The notes under the pieces are model-generated. The model worked only from the letters and a program-made list of their open reading frames with translations. It was not told the origin of the DNA and did not search any database. This document shows positions 1 to 5,101 of a stretch of DNA of 5,101 nt, one piece after another. The stretch is from assembly GCA_016296485.1 (NCBI GenBank), contig JAEDJF010000100.1:1-5101 (forward strand), written 5' to 3'. Both the position numbers and the translations under genes were made by a program. How positions within the stretch are numbered: position 1 is the first letter of the stretch; every line of letters starts with the position of its first letter. This DNA comes from Oscillospiraceae bacterium. Lineage in GTDB: Bacteria; Bacillota; Clostridia; Oscillospirales; Ruminococcaceae.

Positions 1-215
1 AAGCAAAAAAATAAAGCGCCTTCCGATGCCATAAGGGGGCACTTGACCCCGAAATCCCGCATCCTCAAACGCTTGAAACTATCAAAATTATTAAAAAATA
101 CAAGAGATATTTTAGCGCGGCGAGGGGCGGTTGTCAATAAAAAATTTAAAGTTTTTTCAAAAAAATTTCGGACCCCGTTTGCTGAAAATTAAAGCAAAGT
201 TTAAGATTGTTTTAA

Positions 216-234
216 AGTTCACATATTGTCAACT
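216..234. promoter_or_regulatory. Operator-like imperfect dyad overlapping the -35 region
   Basis: The sequence AGTTcACA-TAT-TGTcAACT is an inverted repeat with eight-base arms. Seven of the eight arm positions are complementary; the C/C pair at 220 and 230 is the exception. Its centre, near 225, lies about 41 bases before the start site predicted from the -10 box at 254-259. That is where activators that contact RNA polymerase next to a weak -35 often bind. The -35 position itself (231-236, AACTAT) matches the sigma-A consensus poorly, which fits a need for activation. The site could equally be a repressor operator or a chance dyad in AT-rich DNA. No regulator family can be named from it. 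Confidence 0.4.
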
Positions 235-248
235 ATTTTTGAAAATTA

Positions 249-259
249 TGTGATATAAT
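249..259 (+). promoter_or_regulatory. Extended -10 sigma-A promoter of the transporter operon
   Basis: TGTGATATAAT contains a perfect TATAAT (254-259) preceded by TGTG, matching the Gram-positive TRTGn extended -10 element. A -35 at 17-bp spacing would be AACTAT, a poor match. The TTGTCA at 226-231 is 22 bp away, too far to act as an ordinary -35. Transcription should start near 266, giving a leader of about 120 nt before the ATG at 389. The promoter call rests on the -10 match and on its position before the first gene of the operon. Confidence 0.7.
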
Positions 260-266
260 GAAACCG

Positions 267-335
267 CAGCTTGGGAAATTTTTTTAAAAAATTTTGAAAA
301 AAGCTGTTTTTATTGCAGTAATTCAGCAGTTTTTT
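267..335 (+). promoter_or_regulatory. Leader with possible alternative hairpins and U-tracts
   Basis: Two pairings compete for the same bases. CAGCTT (267-272) can pair with AAGCTG (301-306), enclosing a self-complementary A/T stretch (276-294), and is followed by TTTTT (307-311). Alternatively GCTG (303-306) can pair with CAGC (324-327), and AAAAAA (297-302) with TTTTTT (330-335) across a two-base bulge. Both end in a U-tract, as in an attenuator, but the stems are short or AT-only, so stability is doubtful. No known riboswitch, T-box or upstream leader peptide is evident. Confidence 0.22.
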
Positions 336-388
336 AATACTAATATGTTGGAGAACCTGAAACGTACAGGAAAGAAAGGGGAAACAAA

Positions 389-2890
389 ATGAAAAAGCTG
401 ACAAAAATAACGGCGCTTCTTCTGGCGCTCCTGCTTGCGGTTTCGGTATTTACCGGCTGCAACAAACAAAAGGAAGAACAAACGGAGGAATACGTTTACG
501 TTCCGACCTATATCGCTTTTCCTTTTGATTCTATTGACTACATAAACCGCGCCGTGGTAGTGGGCGACACCGTATATATCCTCGCGAACGTTAAGGACGG
601 AACGAGAACCGAAACCTGGCTCGACGAAAACGGCGTCGAACAGACTTCGGAGTACGATAGCTACGCTACGAAGCTCTTCACCATGAAAACCGACGGAAGC
701 GACCCGAAGGAGCTTCCCGGCTACAAGTATGAGGAAGAACACGAAGACTTCAAATGGAGCAATATCGACAACATCTTCGTTGATAAAGACGGAAACGTTA
801 TAGTCGGAAAGTCCGTAGGCGAGGAGATTTTCGACCTTCCGGCGGATTTCGACCCCAATAAGGACGACTATTACCAGTACTACTCCGAAAGCAGGTATAC
901 TTATTATATTGAGTATCTTGACGGCGACGGCAATATCGTCGACACGAAGGAGATTTACAAGAGCGAAGACGGCGGCGGCGGAAGCGTCGCCCTCGGAAAC
1001 GACGGAAACTGGTATTTCTCCAACTGGCAGGACGTCATCGTCCTTGACCCGGAGGGCAAGGAGCTTTACCGCATTCCCGACGCCAACGCCAACAACGTTG
1101 TAAACCTTCCCGACGGAAGAGTCGCGGTTCTCGGCTGGGGCGAAAGCGGAATGGAGGCCAAAGTCCTTGACAGCGCCACCAAGAGTTTGGGCGAAAAGAT
1201 TGAGCTCCCGGACAACTGCTACGATATAGTCGGCGTAAACGAGAAATACGGAATTATTTATAATGATTATAATAACCTCTACGGCTATAACCTTGAAACC
1301 AAGACTAAGGAGAAGGTCGTGAGCTGGCTCGACGCGGACATCAACGCCGACACCGTAATGACGAGCGCGGTGCTCGAAAACGGCGACGTTTTCTGTATCA
1401 CCAACGACTGGGAAAAGGAAACGGACCGCAACGAAATCGTGACCATCACCCGCAAGAAAGCATCCGAAGTCAAGGACAGAAAGGTCATCACCCTTGCGAC
1501 CATAAACGGCTACTGGGAAATTCGGGATATGGTGCTCCAATTCAACAAAACAAACACCGATTACAGAATCAAGGTCATTGATTACAGCGAGTACAACACC
1601 GAAGAGGATTACACCCTCGGAAGAACGAAGCTCAACACCGAGATTATTTCCGGCAATGCCCCGGACATCATCTGCTGCAACGGCGATATGCCCGTTGACC
1701 GCTACGCCGCCAAGGGAATCCTTGAGGACCTCACCCCCTATATCGAAAAGACCGTCGGAATGGATAACCTTATGGAGCCCTTCTTTAACGCCCTCAGGGA
1801 CAGCGACGGCAAGCTCTATGAGATTTACCCGAACTTCTCCGTAGTCACCACCGTTGGTCTTTCCAAAATCGTGGGCGACGGCTCCAGCTGGACCTTCGAC
1901 GACCTCAACGCCGCCATGGGCAAGCTCCAGGAGGGAGCCACCGTTTTCGACGACTACGTCGGAAAATCATCTATACTTTATATGTGCGTCGCGAGAAATA
2001 TCGGAAACTTCGTAAATTGGGAGACCGGCGAATGCAGCTTCGATACCGACGAGTTTAAGGCGATACTTGAGTTCGCGAACTCCTTCCCGAACGACGACGC
2101 CTTCAATTACGACGACTACAAATGGGAAGCGCCCAACGTAAAGATGCTGAGCGGAAAACAGCTTCTGAACGCCATTAACCTCGATGACTTCGACTATTTC
2201 CGGGGCGAAACCTTCTATTCCCTCGGAAAGGATATAACCTTCGTCGGCTTCCCGACCCTTGACGGAGGCGGCAACAGCTTTAGCTTCAACTCCACCGGCT
2301 TCGCCATGTCCTCCACCTGCGAGTACAAGGACGTTGTCTGGGAATTCATCAGCCAGGTCCTCTCCGAGGAGTACCAGACCAGCGGACGCGGCTACTCGGG
2401 AATCCCCTCCAACAAGAAGGTCTTTGAACAGAGAATTGAAGAGTCCATGACCCCCACATTCAGCGAGTACGCCACCGAATACCAGTACGGTAAAGACGGC
2501 GGAATGGTCTATGCTGAAAGTGCTCCCGCCGTCGGCTCCGACGACGTCGCGGATACGGCTCCCGCCGACGGCTCCGGCGAGGAGGAAAGCAACGTTCCCG
2601 CCGTCGAGTTCAACAAGGGACAGGTCAACGAACAGGGCTGGTACGAGGAACCCAAGACCTGGACCTATATGGGCGACAGGGACATTCCCGTCTATGCCAT
2701 GACCGAGCTCGAATATAACGCCATAATGGACCTTATCAACAACACCACCGCCGTCGCCCGCTATGACGAAAGCATTATGAAAGTCATTAACGAGGAAGTA
2801 CAGGCGTACTTTGAAGGTCAGAAATCCGTTGATGATATTGCGAAAATGATTCAGAGCAGGGTAAAGATTTATGTCAACGAGCAAAGATAA
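389..2890 (+). CDS. ABC transporter solute-binding lipoprotein with N-terminal propeller-like region
   Basis: Seen: 833 aa, with an AAAGGGG ribosome binding site (375-381) seven bases before the ATG. A lipoprotein signal (basic MKK, then a Leu/Ala-rich core) ends in VFTGC, placing the lipidated Cys at residue 24. A charged linker follows. Residues about 54-360 carry repeated beta-strand units of the type 'DG-hydrophobic strand' then 'hD-GKxh' (around 54-109, 126-190, 197-230, 236-274, 278-312 and 323-360), suggesting a propeller of roughly six blades. Residues about 365-833 resemble a bacterial extracellular solute-binding domain (SBP_bac_1-like): strand KVITLAT, 'SGNAPDII', 'ILEDLTPYI', 'WTFDDL', and 'GIPSNKK' near 671. 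An acidic, low-complexity insertion (about 700-760) splits its C-terminal part. Role (family knowledge): captures a ligand at the outer membrane face for the permeases encoded next. Typical sugar-binding proteins are 400-450 aa, so this one is about twice as long. The substrate is unknown; a sugar or glycan fragment is likely from the permease type. The binding-protein call is strong, while the propeller fold is inferred from the repeat pattern only. Confidence 0.92.
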   Translation: MKKLTKITALLLALLLAVSVFTGCNKQKEEQTEEYVYVPTYIAFPFDSIDYINRAVVVGDTVYILANVKDGTRTETWLDENGVEQTSEYDSYATKLFTMKTDGSDPKELPGYKYEEEHEDFKWSNIDNIFVDKDGNVIVGKSVGEEIFDLPADFDPNKDDYYQYYSESRYTYYIEYLDGDGNIVDTKEIYKSEDGGGGSVALGNDGNWYFSNWQDVIVLDPEGKELYRIPDANANNVVNLPDGRVAVLGWGESGMEAKVLDSATKSLGEKIELPDNCYDIVGVNEKYGIIYNDYNNLYGYNLETKTKEKVVSWLDADINADTVMTSAVLENGDVFCITNDWEKETDRNEIVTITRKKASEVKDRKVITLATINGYWEIRDMVLQFNKTNTDYRIKVIDYSEYNTEEDYTLGRTKLNTEIISGNAPDIICCNGDMPVDRYAAKGILEDLTPYIEKTVGMDNLMEPFFNALRDSDGKLYEIYPNFSVVTTVGLSKIVGDGSSWTFDDLNAAMGKLQEGATVFDDYVGKSSILYMCVARNIGNFVNWETGECSFDTDEFKAILEFANSFPNDDAFNYDDYKWEAPNVKMLSGKQLLNAINLDDFDYFRGETFYSLGKDITFVGFPTLDGGGNSFSFNSTGFAMSSTCEYKDVVWEFISQVLSEEYQTSGRGYSGIPSNKKVFEQRIEESMTPTFSEYATEYQYGKDGGMVYAESAPAVGSDDVADTAPADGSGEEESNVPAVEFNKGQVNEQGWYEEPKTWTYMGDRDIPVYAMTELEYNAIMDLINNTTAVARYDESIMKVINEEVQAYFEGQKSVDDIAKMIQSRVKIYVNEQR
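2522..2580 (+). repeat. Imperfect 36-nt-period tandem repeat inside the binding-protein gene
   Basis: Two 23-base copies (2522-2544 and 2558-2580) match at 21 of 23 positions, with a 36-base period, keeping the reading frame. They encode two Ala-Pro-Ala-x-Gly-Ser motifs (residues 712-717 and 724-729) separated by Asp-rich residues and followed by EEES. The result is a flexible acidic linker in the C-terminal half of the binding domain. The repeat could change length by slippage in 12-residue steps. Confidence 0.6.
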
Positions 2891-3800
2891 AACCGAAAAA
2901 CGGAATAAACCCGCAAGGAAGGTCTTTGGCGGCTCGAAAGAGCGCGCCAAAGACTCCCTTCGGGGGGCCGCCTTTCTCGGACCGTCGGTCCTCGGCGTCT
3001 CGATATTCTATATTGTGCCCTTTCTCGTGGTGGTTTATTATTCCTTTATAAAAAGCCCAATAAACCACGAGTTCGTTTTTCTTGACAACTACGTAAACGT
3101 AATAAATAACGAGGCTTTTCGGATTGCCGTCCGCAACACCCTTGAGTTTTCGCTCATCTCGGTGCCCCTGGCGGTAATTCTTTCGATGGGGCTCGCGCTG
3201 ATGCTCGAAGCGAAAATTCCCCTTAAAAGCCAATTCCGCACCTTCTTTTTAAGCCCGATAATGGTGCCCGTCGCCTCCGTCGTGCTGATCTGGCAGGTGC
3301 TTTTCGACTATAACGGAGTCATCAACGAGTTTTTGATGAACTTCGGAATCGACAAAATCGACTGGCTGAAATCCGACTACTGCCTTCTGGTAATATCGGT
3401 GCTCTACCTCTGGAAAAACCTCGGCTACAATATGATTCTCTTTATGGCGGCTCTCGCCAACGTGCCGAGGGAGCTGCTCGAGGCGGCGGACGTGGAGGGC
3501 GCCCCCGACTGGTACAAGTTTTTCGCCATAAAGCTCCGCTACCTTTCCCCGACGGTGCTTTTCGTGACGATTCTCTCGCTCATAAACTCCTTCAAGGTGT
3601 TCCGGGAAATCTACCTTCTTACCGGAAACTACCCCTACGAGCGATTGTATATGATGCAGCACTTTATGAACAACGTCTTTGAAAATATCGACTATCAGAA
3701 GCTCTCCGCCGCGGCGGTGCTGCTGGCGCTCTTTATGGTGGCGCTGATAGCGGTGCTCTTTAAGGTCGAGGACATCTTCGGAAAGGACGTGGAGGGCTGA
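2871..3800 (+). CDS. Carbohydrate-type ABC transporter permease, MalF/UgpA-like
   Basis: Seen: 309 aa, with a basic cytoplasmic N-terminus of about 32 residues and then six hydrophobic segments (about 33-59, 87-112, 124-146, 170-193, 225-248, 277-297). Between segments 4 and 5 lies the ATPase-contacting EAA loop, 'ELLEAADVEGAPDWYKFFAI' (201-220). It is recognisable but diverged: Glu replaces the usual Asp of EAAxxDGA, and the usual Pro after 'xL' is Arg223. The start overlaps the binding-protein gene by 20 bases. It is preceded by AGCAGGG (2855-2861), and no better start is visible. The overlap implies translational coupling. Role (family knowledge): one half of the membrane channel of a CUT1-like sugar importer, paired with the next gene product. 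The six-segment form without a large periplasmic domain resembles UgpA/LacF more than enterobacterial MalF. The substrate cannot be told from this sequence. Confidence 0.93.
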   Translation: MSTSKDKTEKRNKPARKVFGGSKERAKDSLRGAAFLGPSVLGVSIFYIVPFLVVVYYSFIKSPINHEFVFLDNYVNVINNEAFRIAVRNTLEFSLISVPLAVILSMGLALMLEAKIPLKSQFRTFFLSPIMVPVASVVLIWQVLFDYNGVINEFLMNFGIDKIDWLKSDYCLLVISVLYLWKNLGYNMILFMAALANVPRELLEAADVEGAPDWYKFFAIKLRYLSPTVLFVTILSLINSFKVFREIYLLTGNYPYERLYMMQHFMNNVFENIDYQKLSAAAVLLALFMVALIAVLFKVEDIFGKDVEG

Positions 3801-3801
3801 T

Positions 3802-4686
3802 ATGAAAAAGAAAAAGTATCTAAGCCGCGGCGCGATTTTAATAATCTGCGCGGTTTTCGCGGTTCTCTTCCTCCTTCCGACGGTGCTCACCATAACGAAC
3901 TCCTTTATGGAGCAAAGCGAGCTGAACGCCAACTACGGAAAAATTTTCTCGAATTTCTCCGGCGGGAACAAGACCTTTATTTCCGACAAGGTGAACCTAA
4001 AGTTCATTCCCGACAAGGTCAGCCTTTCCCAGTACGTAACGGCGCTCATTAAAAGCCCGGACTATCTCTTTAAATTCTGGAACTCCGTGATTCTCGTTGT
4101 TCCGATAGTTATTCTCCAGGTCGGAACAGCCGCCCTTGCCGCCTACGGCTTCACCCGGTGGCGCGGGAAATTCAGGAGCTTTATGTTCTTTTTCTACGTG
4201 ATACTGATGCTGATGCCCTACCAGGTCACCCTCGTTCCGAACTACCTCGTGAGCGAGTGGACCGGGCTTCTCGACACCCGCTGGGCGATAATTTTCCCGG
4301 GAATGTTCGCGCCTTTTTCGGTGTTTTTGCTGACGAAATTCATGCGAAGGATACCCAATTCCCTTATTGAGGCGGCGAAGCTCGACGGAGCGGGCGAATG
4401 GCAGATTTTTACCCGAATCTGTCTTCCCCAGTGCCGCAGCGCCCTTTATTCCATCACGATTCTCGTGTTCATAGATTACTGGAATATGGTCGAACAGCCG
4501 ATAATTCTTTTACAGGATACGACAAAACAGCCCCTTTCGGTCTATCTTTCGACAATCAACGCCGGCGAGGTGGGTGTCGCCTTTGCCGTCGCAACAATAT
4601 ATATGATTCCGACGCTGCTGCTCTTCCTTAAAGGAGAGGAATACCTCGTCGAGGGTATCGCGCATCAGGGCTCGGTGAAAGGATAA
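3802..4686 (+). CDS. Carbohydrate-type ABC transporter permease, MalG/UgpE-like
   Basis: Seen: 294 aa with six hydrophobic segments (about 10-33, 93-117, 126-148, 158-181, 214-235, 255-276). The EAA loop is close to consensus: 'EAAKLDGAGEWQIFTRICLP' (190-209). The C-terminus ends in EGIAHQGSVKG, matching the GLTxGAVKG-type tail that in MalG proteins contacts the ATPase. The ATG lies one base after the upstream permease's stop, and GGAGGG (3791-3796) sits five bases before it, inside that upstream gene. Role (family knowledge): the second half of the importer channel, partner of the preceding permease. The loop between segments 1 and 2 spans about 55 residues and contains a nine-residue tandem repeat (59-76). 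With the consensus loop here and a diverged one in the partner, the ATPase contacts are probably asymmetric. Confidence 0.94.
   Translation: MKKKKYLSRGAILIICAVFAVLFLLPTVLTITNSFMEQSELNANYGKIFSNFSGGNKTFISDKVNLKFIPDKVSLSQYVTALIKSPDYLFKFWNSVILVVPIVILQVGTAALAAYGFTRWRGKFRSFMFFFYVILMLMPYQVTLVPNYLVSEWTGLLDTRWAIIFPGMFAPFSVFLLTKFMRRIPNSLIEAAKLDGAGEWQIFTRICLPQCRSALYSITILVFIDYWNMVEQPIILLQDTTKQPLSVYLSTINAGEVGVAFAVATIYMIPTLLLFLKGEEYLVEGIAHQGSVKG
3976..4029 (+). repeat. 27-nt imperfect tandem repeat in the MalG-like permease gene
   Basis: Two adjacent 27-base units (3976-4002 and 4003-4029) encode FISDKVNLK and FIPDKVSLS, residues 59-67 and 68-76 of the permease, in the outward loop before the second membrane segment. 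They share about 19 of 27 bases. The second unit resembles the 'IPDxxTLxxY' sequence usual at this place in MalG-type permeases, so the first unit looks like an extra diverged copy. Similarity by chance cannot be excluded. Confidence 0.4.
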
Positions 4687-4691
4687 TTACC

Positions 4692-5101
4692 ATGGCAGAA
4701 GAAAAAGTCAAAAAAAGAGAATGGGTCAAGAACGCCGCGATAATTTTCTTGAGCGTGATGTTGGTTCTGACCTTTTTCTCCAACACTTTTATGAACTACT
4801 CCCTGCCGGAGGTGTCCACAAAGTACGTGGAGCCCGGCTCAATAAACGCCAAAATCCGCGGAAGCGGCACCGTCACCGCCGCCCAGAGCTACGAGGTCAC
4901 CTATGACCAGGCGCGGAAGGTCGAGACCATCTGCGTCAAAGTCGGCCAGACGGTCGCCGCCGGCGACGTCCTCTTCATTCTCGAGGAGGGCGACAGCGAC
5001 GAGCTGGAGGAGCTTAAGGACCAGCTCGAACAGGCTGAATTTGATTATGAGCTGGCGCTGTTAAAAGCCGGAGCGGACAAATACGTTTCGGAGAGCAGAG
5101 C
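4692..5101 (+). CDS. HlyD-like membrane-fusion/adaptor protein, 3' end beyond window
   Basis: Seen: the first 136 residues, still open at the right edge. The ATG is five bases after the permease stop, with AAAGGA (4678-4683) eight bases upstream. A basic cytoplasmic start precedes one membrane segment (about 14-34), then an extracytoplasmic part. Residues about 52-98 read as a biotinyl/lipoyl-like half domain: 'GSGTVTAAQSYEV', then 'VKVGQTVAAGDVLFIL', the usual GxVxxxxxxxV and VxxGxxVxxGdxL pattern of HlyD/MacA/AcrA adaptors. The lipoyl attachment Lys appears to be replaced (YDQA, Gln73), so a structural rather than modified domain is likely. From residue 99 an acidic, Leu-rich stretch begins the expected coiled-coil hairpin. 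Role (family knowledge): such adaptors link inner-membrane transporters to envelope partners, and in Gram-positives often accompany MacB/FtsX-type ABC systems. Placement directly after importer permeases suggests a joint function, but the partner is not visible. Confidence 0.85.
   Translation, partial: MAEEKVKKREWVKNAAIIFLSVMLVLTFFSNTFMNYSLPEVSTKYVEPGSINAKIRGSGTVTAAQSYEVTYDQARKVETICVKVGQTVAAGDVLFILEEGDSDELEELKDQLEQAEFDYELALLKAGADKYVSESR

Larger units (their letters stand above)
1..388. other. AT-rich upstream intergenic region, no supportable gene
   Basis: No convincing gene lies here. The first 60 bases include short GC-rich blocks (GGGGG at 35-39, CCCC at 47-50), and another GC-rich island lies near 114-130. 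Between about 137 and 170 there are alternating A- and T-tracts (139-147, 152-157, 159-168) spaced near a helical turn, which could bend the DNA. The word GACCCCG occurs twice (45-51, 171-177) and TTGTCAA occurs twice (131-137, 226-232). One plus-strand frame stays open from the left edge to a TAA at 190-192 (63 codons). Its product is lysine-rich and its codon use is unlike the genes that follow, so I do not call it a gene, though it could be the tail of one cut by the edge. The promoter elements are listed separately. Confidence 0.7.

Noticed and set aside
1..32. Minus-strand ATG (30-32) opening a frame that leaves the left edge
   Set aside because: Only ten codons are visible and there is no ribosome binding site before the ATG.
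11..50. GC-rich inverted repeats resembling an intrinsic terminator
   Set aside because: On the plus strand no T-run follows. On the minus strand a T-run follows, but the stem has a mismatch and a bulge and no minus-strand gene lies upstream for it to terminate.
1..192. Open plus-strand frame from the left edge to a TAA at 190-192
   Set aside because: It encodes a lysine-rich, AAA/TTA-rich sequence with no recognised domain and codon use unlike the operon. It could be the end of a truncated gene, but nothing in the window supports that.
226..259. TTGTCA (226-231) as the -35 for the TATAAT at 254-259
   Set aside because: The 22-bp spacing is well outside the usual 16-18 bp.
917..952. DGDGN in the binding protein (residues 178-182) as an EF-hand or dockerin-type calcium loop
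   Set aside because: The spacing of the later loop residues, including the position-12 acid, does not fit. A turn between propeller strands explains it better.
323..1540. 405-codon open frame on the minus strand opposite the binding-protein gene
   Set aside because: It lies wholly antisense to a well-supported gene and the promoter region. Its Val-rich product is what reading GAC/AAC/GCC-rich codons backwards gives, and no domain or ribosome binding site is evident.
1967..2950. 327-codon minus-strand open frame opposite the binding-protein and permease genes
   Set aside because: It is a shadow of the codon bias of the plus-strand genes, spans the junction of two real genes and has no recognisable domain.
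3249..3932. 227-codon minus-strand open frame opposite the permeases
   Set aside because: It is antisense to conserved membrane-protein codons and its composition (His, Glu, Arg-rich) is typical of reversed hydrophobic codons.

Overview
The window holds the promoter region and first four genes of one plus-strand operon. The organism is probably an anaerobic Clostridia-class Firmicute, Oscillospiraceae-like. That assignment is an inference from a Gram-positive lipoprotein signal, AGGGG/GGAGGG-type ribosome binding sites, a TRTGnTATAAT extended -10 promoter, very AT-rich intergenic DNA beside much GC-richer genes, and the style of the proteins. No marker gene here fixes the taxon.

Layout. Positions 1-388 contain no gene I can support. 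They hold A-tract-rich DNA with short GC-rich islands, an operator-like dyad (216-234), an extended -10 promoter (249-259) and a leader of about 120 nt with possible hairpins. Four genes follow with almost no space between them: an 833-aa solute-binding lipoprotein (389-2890), a MalF-type permease (2871-3800, overlapping the previous gene by 20 nt), a MalG-type permease (3802-4686, one base after the previous stop), and the start of a HlyD-like membrane-fusion/adaptor protein (4692 to beyond the right edge). I see no terminator between the genes, so they are probably co-transcribed.

How the genes fit together. The lipoprotein should capture an extracellular ligand and deliver it to the two permeases, which form the channel of a carbohydrate-type (CUT1-like) ABC importer. 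The ATPase is not in the window. It is either downstream or, as in many Firmicutes, a shared MsmK/UgpC-type ATPase encoded elsewhere. Two points depart from an ordinary sugar-uptake operon. The binding protein is about twice the usual size because a propeller-like repeat region of roughly 300 residues precedes the binding domain. The importer genes also run directly into an adaptor gene of a family normally associated with efflux or envelope complexes. The transported substrate cannot be deduced from the sequence.

The long open frames on the minus strand opposite these genes look like codon-bias shadows and are not annotated.
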